58,004 nucleotides of DNA from Haplosporangium gracile. Taxonomy: Eukaryota > Mortierellomycota > Mortierellomycetes > Mortierellales > Mortierellaceae. The stretch's first letter is position 1, and every line of letters starts with the position of its first letter. Below are positions 44,704 through 55,179 of this stretch, in pieces. The notes beneath the pieces are model-generated. The model did not search any database and had not been told where the DNA came from. It saw only the letters and a list, made by a program, of their open reading frames with translations. Location: the NCBI GenBank assembly GCA_015499985.1, contig JAAAUF010000132.1:1-58004 (forward strand), read 5' to 3'. The translations under genes and the position numbers were made by a program.

Positions 44704-47278
44704 ATGTTCTTTAATGGCACAATAAGTGACCTCAACAAATACCCCATGAACTACAACATGTTTGCCGATAGCGCCATGGCCATGGCGGCGGCACCGGGTT
44801 GCAACAGTGATATACTTCCCACGGAGTTTATTTACCCAAACTACAACCTTAACCAGTACGTAAACATCACCAGCAGCAAAGCCGTTCGAGTCAACCATAA
44901 CTACTTACAACCAGCTCCAATTTTCCGCTGAGCAGCACGAAACGATCGGCTTCACTAACCTCAGGAAATCCCCCTTCTTTTTCCTCCGCACCGCTCTTTC
45001 CTCTTCTTCCTCTTCTTCCTCTTTGCTTACACCACCACATCCCGATAGCAGCAACGGTCTCGGTGATCTTTCCGCTGAATTCATGTCCCACCAACAGCAG
45101 CAGCAACAGCAGCAGCCAAGGCCGAGGGGACACCACCATCACCATAGCAACACCAGCAGCACAAGCTCCATCATCCTCGACAACGCCTACCTTCTTTCCT
45201 CCTCTTCTTCTTCACCAGCATCGACCTCATCATCTCTCCACAGTTATAACGAAAGCAGCAACGCGCCTTTCTTCTTCACTTCCGACAGCTCATCTTCTAC
45301 ACCGTCTACTCCTCCCTCTTCGTGTTCTTCCTCTCCAATTTCATTTACTTCTTCTTCCATCCCTGCACACGGCTCGACAATGACAGGATCATCCTCCTCT
45401 CCTTCTTCAACTTCTTCTTCTGCAATGGATTACATGCTTACAAACCAAAATTCCCTTTTAGTGCAGCCGCACCAACAACAACATCAACAACGCTATCGTC
45501 AACATCAACAAATCGATCATACACCTACAGCCCGAGTTCCAGGTAGTTACCCACAGCAGAACAACAACAACAACAACAACAACATGCAGCAGCAGTATCT
45601 TGCCTTCCCTGCAAACAACTTTCAGGGGGTGCCTTCTGATTCTTCCACTTCCTCGTCGTCGTCTGCTGCCATCACCCCTGCGGTTATTGTCTGCAGTCAA
45701 CAAGGTCCAGGCACTGACCCACAACAACAATATACCTCCTGGAACATTGACATTGCCACGACGTCCAATCCGACAACGAATGCTCAATTGCAATTGACCT
45801 CGGCTCCCTTTATTTCGATCCCAGCTAAATCAGTACCAACACCTTCTACTTCCGCTGCCACAGCAACAACAGCAACTGTCGCTTGGATCAACGAGTCCGA
45901 GGGAGGAGGAGGAGATGGACAGACTACTCGTCGCCCCAAACATCAACAGCAGCAGCAACAACAACTCCATATCATAACCTCGCTTGAATCTGGTATCGCG
46001 TCGATGTACCCTCACATCTCGGGTTCTCAACACCATCACGGCTTGGATCTCTCTGCCGCCTCGTCGGTTTCACAACAACAGCAACCTTGCATCGCCTCGC
46101 CAGCTCAGCAGGCTGCCATGTCGGCCCAGTTCCAGAGCCAACCTCAGTACCAGCACCACGCGTCTTGGGGCATGGCCGCCACTACTTCGTCGCCTGTCGA
46201 GCCCTGCTTCAACTCTGGTTCTTCGACCCCTTCCTTCGCCTCGTCCATGTCGCCCACTCTGTCCTACACTAGCTTTGAGCTCGGCAGCAGCGGTGACTCT
46301 TCTCGAGCCACCTCTCCTTCCCACCACAACCAGCATCATCATCACCATCATTACCATGGCACTCCTTATGACACCCCTTCTTCTCACTTTGACCGCCGTC
46401 ACCGCCGTCGCGACTCTGATGCAGCCTCCAGTCTGATCATCCGCTCCCGCAAGTCCTCGACCTCGTCCACGTCCTCAAACGCCTCCCAGCGCCGCATGTC
46501 GAACTTGCGTGAGTCGACCCTCCCCTCCATACCCGTCTCCCCCCCTAACAACAACTCAACTACAACAATAACCACGTCGGTCTCGTCTCCAACCCACCAA
46601 TGCCCAACCTGCAACCTCTGCTTCGCCGGCCCCGCAGTCCTGGTCCGCCACATCGAATCAATCCACGATAAGCTGCTCTGGAACTGTGTCGGCTGCAAGT
46701 CGAACCTTTCCCGCCGCGACGCCGTGACACGTCACATCAATCTCTCGCCTATGGACTCCGTCTGTCGCGCGGTGGGAACAATCGGTCAGATCAAGATGTT
46801 GAACGGATCCGAGGTCCATTACGAGATCTCATCATACAAGGCTAAGCCTCTGGACGAGGTGATGAACCGCATGGGTAAGAAGATCTCGGTTGCGTTGAGA
46901 CAGGAGATTGATCGTGCCAAGGCTATGACTGAGGCCAACAATGTCATCGCGGCTGCCTCTGCGGCAGCTGTTGCTGCTGAGCCTGTGGTCTCGACGGTTG
47001 TTGCCATGGGCGTCCATTATCAACAGCGGCACCATCAGTATCAGCAGCAGCAGCATGATTATGGTGGGTTTCCGGAGGATATCATGGTCCGCCTCCGCGA
47101 GGCTGCCGTTGCTGACGGCATGACCGCTGCTCCTGCCTCTGGTTCGTTGCTCGAGATGGAGGAGGAGTTGATGATGGTGGGAGGAGAGTATGATGACGAG
47201 ATGGAGTATGAGTCTGATGGATCTCTCAAGAAACGTCGCCGACCCTTCCAGCATACCCTCGGTCAACGCAAGAAGTAA
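44704..47278 (+). CDS. Zinc-finger gene D: two-finger regulatory protein
   Basis: I join two exons, 44704-44859 and 44936-47278, into an 832-residue protein. The 76-nt intron starts GTAAAC, ends GAGCAG, is phase 0 and has a CTTACAA branch-like site. Unspliced, the first frame stops at 44929-44931 after 75 residues, while the main frame has no ATG near its start, so the splice is needed. Residues 75-590 are dominated by Ser, Gln, His and Asn runs coded by mixed codons. A basic segment (FDRRHRRRDSD) follows. Finger 1 is C608-x2-C611-x12-H624-x4-H629. Six residues later comes the atypical finger 2, C636-x2-C639-x12-H652-x9-C662. A 170-residue tail holds an Ala-rich helix, an acidic stretch and a basic end (KKRRRP). 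A nuclear transcription factor is inferred. Confidence 0.8.
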
Positions 47279-49496
47279 ATTTACACATTCAATGAACAAA
47301 AAACAACACCATCACTGCAATTCACTTCTATTAGTACATACACTCCAATTTTTACATTTACACAAAAATCAGACATAGCATATATATATATATACCCTTC
47401 TTTCATTTATTTTTTTTTCCTTCATGTATTTTCTTCATTAAAAAGTTCTTGCCTTTTTTCTTTCTTATACTCTCGTACAGTACTCGCTTCAATAACCTTG
47501 TAAAGTAACATGAAATGATGATGATATGCTGTGTACAGTACATAGTTGGAGATGATAATAAGTAAAAGGGGAGGAGGTGATTACTAGTTGCAAAGATCAT
47601 GATCATCATTCTTATTGGTTACTGTTAAAACGCGAAAATAAAACGACCCTCGCCCTAATAATTGCGGTAACTGTCACCTGTTGATCAGATCGTGTATCAA
47701 TCTCAAGTCATCGTCTCCAATAGCAGCAACAACACCATACCCACTCCACGGCATACATTTTCGCGCGCGCGCATGGTTGACGCCACAAACAACCACACGA
47801 AAAAAAAGTATGACATCCACTGCGCTTGGGAGGTGTCAGAGAGAACACAAATAAAAAAAAATTCTCAGTGAAGCAAAATAAAATATAGTTGTTTGTCGTG
47901 CCTGCTTAAGCCAAACACAGTTCACCCCATCATAACATCACACCCCCCTCCCCCCTTCCCACCCATCGCTTCCCCTTTTTTGTGCTAAACCTTAATCGCA
48001 CACCTGCATTCACCAAGAGAGATAGCGGATCATTGGAGCAAAATAGCACTGCTTTTTGATGGCCAACAAACAAAGTAAAAAAATGAAGATGGGAAGGGGA
48101 TGGGGATTTGGGGAGAGGTGAGCTGAGAAAGAGGTCAAGAATGCGGGGAGAAAGAGAAGGATGTTTCTTTCAGAGTCATCTTCGCAAATTGTCAGAACAC
48201 TATTACACACCCGCACACCACACCACTGTCGCGATTGTCTTCACATCCCCTCACAGAACCAACAACATGCCAAAAAAAATGAGAGAGCCTTTTTGAACAA
48301 GGGGAGTAGAAACAAGATAAACGCGCAAATAAAAAATAAAAAAAACAGAAGTCGATCGTGTTTCCGCCCCCCAAATTGGTGTCTTACTCCCTTTTTCCTT
48401 ATAAAACGCCAGAGTTTTGCTGCTTTGTAGGAAAACAGACGGGACCCTTTTCATCAAACCCCTTCTTTCCCTGCCCTCGCTCATCTTTTGTTTTTTCTTT
48501 TGGCTATGAGTGGTGTTCTTCGGATGCAGGTAGAGGGTGGGAATTTGGTCTTTTGCATACTTTTCTCGCAGGGGGTTCTGTCAAAAAGCCCTTCTAAAAA
48601 GAAACGAACGCATGAATGCGTGCATACATACATGCATGTATCCACCTAGTGTCCTTCGAGTGCTCGTACAGCACGCCAGGGGGCTGTGAGTGCATGAGTA
48701 AGTGAGCAAAGAAGAACACGAGGATGGTTGGATGGAGTCCACAGCACGTACGCCCTCGTCTTCCCTTACTGTTCTGGCGTGTTCATTTCACTATTCAGTT
48801 CTATCTGGTGTGCGTGTAAGTGTGTAGATCCACTGGATGAATCATTAGGGTTGTACAGAAAAAGAAAAAAAAAAAAGAATGAAAATAAATAAACGCGGAG
48901 AACGGAAAAGATGTTCTCAGCCCTATCTTTCAGTCCATAGTATGGATGACGAATTGGATGAGTGTGAGAGGATGAGGCAAATGGAGGTGGAGAAAAGAAG
49001 TTGACACACGATCAATGTTTTGACCACAACATGGACCCTCTCGACTTTTTTTTTAAAAAAAAAACGTCCAACGATTCTGTTCTGTTGGTGTTGTTGGTGT
49101 CAACATTAAAAAAAAATGAGATGAACAGACGAGACATTTCTTTGTATTTCCTTCATCTCTTCTTTCTTCCCCTCCCCTTTTCGCCTGCTTGCTCCCCACT
49201 TCTGCTTTCTTCTCCAACCTTAATCTTTTCATCGCTTGGCTTTCTTCTTGCTTTCCCCTTTTTTTCTCTCACTTTTTTGTCTCGTCGTCGCCAGCACACG
49301 ACCCCCTATGTACCTTCAGACGCATACCTCTGCATGACTCCATCACCCTTGCTAGTTTTTGTTTTTTTTTCCTTCCATGCATATCGCATACCCCAGTACC
49401 GCTACGTCGTTTATCGTCTTTTTCGTTCATCAACTCACCACCTCTACTTTGTCCAAGCACACCTTTTTTCCCCTTCTCTATTCTATCCTCAACTAA
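47279..49496. other. Intergenic region downstream of zinc-finger gene D
   Basis: It contains the 3' UTR of gene D with an AT microsatellite at about 47379-47394, AT-rich sequence, a GCGCGCGCGC block near 47763-47772, and a C/T-rich tract at 49140-49490 that looks like the leader of the decayed gene that follows. I see no coding exon. Confidence 0.55.
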
Positions 49497-51118
49497 CACT
49501 CTACATATATCTACCAGCTAATCAAGAAAACAAAACATGGTCTTAACACAACAACTTCCCTCACTTCTACCACCACCTCAAGCGGTCCCACAACTAACAC
49601 CCACAACCAACACCCTCAATTCTACCCCGGTTACCCTTCACCTCCACCAGCTCCTCCTTCTCCACACCTTCCTCTCACACCTCACTCCGTCAATCCCATC
49701 TCTCACGCCTCTTCTGCTGCTGCTTTCCCTGTACCAACTTATCCCTAAAATCCCAAAAACTCCTCCAAACACTCCTACGCACTCTAATCCTCCTCCTGGC
49801 CCTCACAACCCTAACCCTCGATATCACCACAATATCTTTCATCCACACTCATCACCGCGACTTCCCCCTTCGCTTCTACTACCCTTCCCTTAAGGACGGA
49901 GCATTCATCCTTCTAGTTACTAGTTCCCGACATCATCGCCGTCTCGATAATAATCATCTTGTTATGGGAGTCGTCGCATTTGCGGTTCCCTGATCGGTGG
50001 TGGAGGTGGCATGTGGACGCTAGGTGGTTTTTTTGGAGTGTTGCTGGTCACTGTGGGGGCTGTTTGAACCCGGGATGGAAGCTGCTTATTATGCGCAAGG
50101 TAGAAGTAATGGTGGTGGGGATGGTGGTAGTACGGAATGGAAGGAGTACTTTTTGCGTAGAGCCGACGCGGTTCTGGAGAGGGAGGAAAGATGGCGGTGG
50201 TGATGGATGGTCCGCTGGCAGGTTCGAGAACAGCGACGACAACAACGAAAACGGAGCCGCCACAAAGCGGTGGATGGCAGAATAGCAGTGGCAATGGCAA
50301 CAACGGGAACGGAAACTACTACAGATCAACAAACTTCCAACAATGCAAACTCCTCCGCTCGCGATCTATCCTGACATTCATCTGACTTTTCCTGGTGCTT
50401 CTAGAACTCCTCCTCGCCTGCTCGATGAGCAAGCCCGGTCACGCTCACGACGACGAAGCAGGCGAGGACACGGACGCGGACACGGACACGGACGTGCGGG
50501 TGGCAAAGTCTAGGATCTGTAGTTGGAAATTGTGTAGAAAGAGGAGGAGGAAGAAGTGACACGAAACGACCAGCGTCGATCATCTCGAGTGAACTGTGGT
50601 ATGAAGACCACCAACACTCCAACGGACACCACCTTCACCATAGTCAACAACAATACATCAATGGTAGTACATCAGGCCGCGTTGAAGAAATTGACTACGA
50701 AGATTACGACGACAAAGAAGAGGATGACGAGGGGTACTCTCGTGCAACATCCTCACGCCGCATATCATCCGAATCCTCGTCAACATCCTCAGGAGCATTC
50801 ACCCTGCAGGAATGGTCTCATTTACAAACACAAGAAATCACTAGAGGCGTTGAAGAAGACACGCACTCGCATGCTCTCCCGATGCAAGAGATCACGACTA
50901 CCACCACTACCAGTATCGCAGGCGGAATAAGACCCTCCCCGTGGTCGCCATTCATCACAGCACTGCACCAACTTAAACCAAAAGATTCGCTTTTTTTATT
51001 TGTTGTGCAATAATAAATATCCCAGAAGCCCTCTCGGCATGGACAAGTACGTCAAGCGTGGGTCAAACATGTCTATGATCCACACGGATCAACATACCCA
51101 ACCCTTCGTCAAGTCACC
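49497..51118 (+). pseudogene. Decayed or frameshifted coding region, unknown family
   Basis: A C/T-rich leader and an AACTAAC...CTACCAG acceptor-like site precede a chain of overlapping coding-like frames. These are 49497-49745 (Pro/Ser/Thr-rich, FYPGYPSPPPAPPSP), about 49740-49890 (Pro/His-rich), 50024-50200 (LFEPGMEAAYYAQG, then EWKEYFLRRADAVLEREERW), 50191-50382, 50343-50510 (IYPDIHLTFPGASRTPP, then Arg/Ser- and Gly/His-rich) and 50429-51010. The last is 194 codons with no early Met; it has an acidic stretch (EEIDYEDYDDKEEDDEGY), then Ser-rich sequence and AFTLQEWSHLQTQEITRG. Two TAA stops follow at 51011-51016, then the same frame reads RQAWVKHVYDPHGSTYPT. The blocks switch frame without good donor-acceptor pairs. 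I read this as a broken gene; assembly indels in a working gene are the main alternative. The product is not recognised. Confidence 0.5.
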
Positions 51119-51506
51119 TAAATCCATCCGATCATTTGTCCCATTGTTAGGAAAAATTCCTTTCGTATCGAAAATCCTTATATGCATCGAATCAGACGTC
51201 TCTTCACCTCCCAAAACGACAATCTTCCCGTTGATCCGTGCATTCCTCCTCTTCCTCTTCCTTGTTATCCCTCATCCACGAGTCGCCTGCAAACTGCCTA
51301 CGTCAGCTGAACAATCTTAATGCTATGAGGATATGTATCAATGCAACAAAAAGAGGGACGGAAAAAGCAGCTTTCATTAGCCAACTGTTTTATCTCTTCA
51401 TGCACTCACCCCTTCCTGTTTCCTATTTCCCGTTTCCCGTTTCCCGAAACAATCAACAAAAGGCGAGCCATGCAAGCACGCGTGAAAAGAAAAGATAAAT
51501 AAGAAC

Positions 51507-53839
51507 TTACATGATGGTGGCGCTGATGCCAATCAACAACAAAGTCAAAGCGCAATAGGCGATCGCCAATTCCGAAACAGGACTCGACAGGGGAATCGCG
51601 CGCATCACTCCTGGCTGTTCTTTGGTCTTTTCAGGGATATCCTCCTCTGCGTGGTAGAGCATGCGATGTCGAAGCTCAGATGGCTTGACTTCACGCTCCA
51701 TTCCAGCCGTTGCAGTCTTAGTCTGGATCGCCTTGACCGCCGCTTCCTTGCACGAGGATGAATCCTGAAGTCCAGTCTCAGAATCCGCACTGCCAGATCG
51801 AGCCGAATCGGAGAAACTCTCGCTATAGGCGCCACCACTGGCATCGAGATCCTCACCGGCAAACTTCTCGTTCCAAATATCTTGAGATCCACCTTGACCA
51901 TCTGGCGACTGCGGGTGCTTTGTACCATGAAAATCGCACTCCAAGGAATCAACAGCGACAACAACGGCGCTGCGACCCCCTCCATGTTTTTCCCTGTCCA
52001 AGGTCATGTCCATATCCATGTTCATGTTCACACCGCCTTCAGCAACAAACTTGTCGTCGCCACTATCGTCGCACTGTGTAATCTCAGACGACTGCTCGGC
52101 ATGCCCAATCTCACACTCTGCAGAAAGCTTCGCAACCTCTGCGGCCTCCTCCGCCGTCAAGGTGCCACACAACTCCCTGTCCAACCGCTCCTGAATAGCC
52201 CGATCCGCAGGCGTCATGGCCATCAATCTCGCCCTGTACTTTTTCGAGTAAATGTAAAGCACAAAGGGAATAACAAAGTTCGCCGAGGAGACTAAAAATA
52301 GCGAACTCCATCCAACCGCATTAGTCAGTCCAGATCCAGTCATACAGGGGATCGCCACCAACCAGGGCAACCCACCCGCCATCACGTTCGCCCACGCTTT
52401 GCGACACGTCTTGGACTGGATCAGATTGTACCGCAGGACGATCATGTTGATCGGGATCGAAGTCACCAGGGCCGCAATCGGAAAAGTGTAACCCGCAATC
52501 TGCGATAAGGTCGTGACATCCGGAGATGAGCTAATCGCCTGGATCATGGTCGAGTTTCCCGGGATCGCAAATGCCATACCACCAAGCACCGACACCAATA
52601 CAAACAGGGTCGTCATCAGCGAGATGTTGGACCCGACAGTTTTGTGGGGCGAGACATGGCTCTGCTTGGCGTTCGCCCAGGACGGGACTGCAGTGATGAA
52701 CGCATAGTTGAACAGAATCGACCCAAACGTCTGCGACATATCGGCCCCCACCGCAGGGACGCGCGAACTATCGAGACCGTGCTGGAAAAAGGTGACGATC
52801 CACTGGACAAAGATCAACAGGATCAGGATGCAAGACCCAACCTGCAGCCAAATATTCTCGCTCAAGTTCAGTAGGCAGAGGGGCACGATCAGTAGCATCG
52901 CCAACAGCGCCCCTGTGCTCATGATCAACGTTCCGGAAAAGGGGCTGGCAGAGGGAAGCTGCTCGCCGACACAGATAAAGGTCGCACTCGGATACACCTG
53001 AATGCCACAGGTCCGATGGGCGATCCGGATCAGGAGATTGTCAAAGAGCTGGGCACAGATGGCAATCGACGCAATGTTGGTCGTCTGCATCGCGAGGAAG
53101 CAAATGATCTGGACCAGCACCTGGTATCGTCGTCCAAGAAAGCACAAAACCAAGTTGGAGAACTCGACCTATCGATAATGTATTCAAAAGTAATGATTGA
53201 CACCCTTCGCTGGTTAGAAATGCTGTGCTGCATCTCAAACAACCCTAGCATCAAAAGTAAAGTTAGCCATGAAAAGCAACACGTAAAAACCTTTACATTT
53301 GCCTGGTAGTGTTCGTTGCCTGGGACCTCAGTCATGGCCTCGCAGACAAACATACTGCTCAAGTAACTGAGGACGCCGACGAGCACAAATCCAATGACGG
53401 TCGGGATCCAACCGGCACTCTGTGCCACCAAGGGTAGCGTAACGGCGCCTGGTCCGGTCGTGTTACAGATCAGCAGACAGAGACCTCCCCAGAACGAAAT
53501 ATCCTTGACAACTGTGGTAGCAGTAGCGACAGGCTTATTCTCGGTTTCTCTTCTCTCGCTGGATACATGACGACCGATCGCGACAGAGACATCCTGATCC
53601 TGCTCCTGGCGGTGCAATGATGATGGACTCGAAAGCGACAGGCGACGACAGTGCGGGTCAGTGAGAGAATGAATTCTCCCAAAAAACCCACTGACAAGAG
53701 TTCCTTGTTCGGAAGGGGGACTCGACTCCGATTGACGTGCTCCGATGCTGGCGGTGGTGGACGACGTGGCGTCGAAGCAGGTGGACGAAATAAAGTCAGA
53801 TGAAACCCGCTGAACCTTGTTGGATGCTGGTGGTGGCAT
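51507..53839 (-). CDS. AAAP-family amino acid transporter with a long cytoplasmic loop
   Basis: Two exons (53839-53297 and 53168-51507) encode 734 residues. A polar N-terminal tail of about 112 residues precedes the transporter core. The first membrane segments (ISFWGGLCLLICNTTGPGAV, 114-133) carry the glycine/proline break typical of amino acid/auxin permeases. About ten membrane helices run to residue 487, including LIMSTGALLAMLLIVPLCLL, MTTLFVLVSVLGGMAF and GLPWLVAIPCMTGSG. A hydrophilic stretch of about 210 residues (498-707), rich in Asp, Glu, Ser and a Met-Asp-Met repeat, separates them from one last helix (708-733, AYCALTLLLIGISATI). Proton-coupled amino acid transport at the plasma or vacuolar membrane is inferred from the family. 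The stop lies inside a perfect GTAAGT donor (51510-51505), so a short further exon may exist. Confidence 0.85.
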
Positions 53840-55179
53840 TGTGTTTTTTTTGTTGTTGGTGGTGCTGTGATTGTAACGTGGCTGGCTGGTTGGTTGGTTG
53901 GTGAGTTGGTTGGTATTGTTGTTGTGGGGGCAGGCTGTTGTTGAGCAAGAAAAGGAGAGTATGAATCCTTTGCTTCAAATACTGGAGCTGGTTCGGCTTG
54001 GTTTGATTTGGTTTATGAATGATGATGTTTTCCTTGATGAAGGAGATGTGGGTAGGCTCGGTGTGTTGTTGTTTTGTCTGTTGTTTTTTTCTGTCGTAGA
54101 AAGAAGAGCGCAAGATATATATGTTGTATCGAACGCCTAACCACTAATGTTTCTTGTACTTCGCTGTCGCTTTCGGTCGTATATCCTGTCGGTCTGGGTA
54201 TGGATGCATGGACTCGGCTTCTACTCATAGTAGATGTTGATGATCACGCAAGGATGGAGTAGAGAGGAAGGGGATAAAAATAATATTAGATATTTTACTG
54301 ATCTTTATTTATAGGGAGACAAACGATAAAAGGTCCTTTCATTTTTCTTATTTCTTTTCTCCAGTGGGTTGTCGATGTCGAAGAAGGCCAAGATCCTAGT
54401 GTCAACTGGTACAGTTGTTGACAACAGCCACCATTAACTCAATAACTTTTTTGTATGCTCCGACTCCATTCCCCGACCGACACCTAACGTTTGGTCATCA
54501 GATCCATCCCACTTCGTCTTTTTTCTTTTCCCAATTGGTGACAAGTGCATGTCCATGCTGAGAGTGATGTTTCTGGTGGTTGAGAGGGCACACGACAAGA
54601 CAAGGACACAGACGCAAAGAAGCATCTCCCAAAAATGGCTCGTGTATGTCCACCTGAGCATATTTTTGTGTGAGTGTTAGTCGGACTATTTGTATGCAGT
54701 GAGTACCGTAATGGTCAAAAACATACCCTGTTAGAAAATAATGGTGGAGGGTTGGTGGAGGAGTAAAGTGTGTGGACAAAGAGTAGCCTTAGCTTTTGTC
54801 AACTGAGTATTCTTATTGCTTTTGGGCGGGGTGAGCGAGAAGCGGTGAGAGTAAGTAAGCGAAGAGAGTGTGCTTAGAGTGAGTGAATGAGAGTGCTTGT
54901 TAGATCGAGGTGATGATCAGGATGAGAGTGACGAATGAGTGAGTGTTGTCGTTGTGTTTGACGAAAAGAAAGAAAAAAAAACGTGTTTGAGTGTCTCTTT
55001 TATGCTGTTGCTATTCTGAGTGGGTCATCCATCTCCGCCAGTTCGCTCATTTTGCATTCCTTGCCTCAAATCACATACATAACATACATCACACCACATG
55101 AGCTGTTATCTTGCTTTATTTGACCCAACTCGATCAACCAGGGCCATTCAGAAAAAATACAAGGTCGATATCAAAGACA
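53840..55179. other. Intergenic region between PTAR1-like gene and transporter
   Basis: It is the 3' flank of the PTAR1-like gene and the upstream region of the transporter, both on the minus strand. It is AT-rich with G/T-rich runs such as GAGTGAGTG near 54850-54950. I see no gene. Confidence 0.6.
53881..53914. repeat. GGTT-type tandem repeat upstream of the transporter
   Basis: Short tandem GGTT units with one GAG interruption, 42-75 nt before the transporter start codon, so within its expected 5' leader (CCAA-rich on the coding strand). Confidence 0.8.

Noticed and set aside
44704..44931. A separate 75-residue gene before zinc-finger gene D
   Set aside because: A frame-preserving 76-nt GT-AG intron joins it to the main frame, which otherwise lacks a nearby ATG.
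44963..44964. Alternative acceptor (CCTCAG) for the gene D intron
   Set aside because: It needs a phase-2 donor, whereas the good GTAAAC donor leaves phase 0; its branch-like CTAAC is also too close.
49001..49546. A 181-codon frame before the decayed gene
   Set aside because: It is another product of C/T-rich leader sequence, with only Ser/Phe/Leu/Pro composition.
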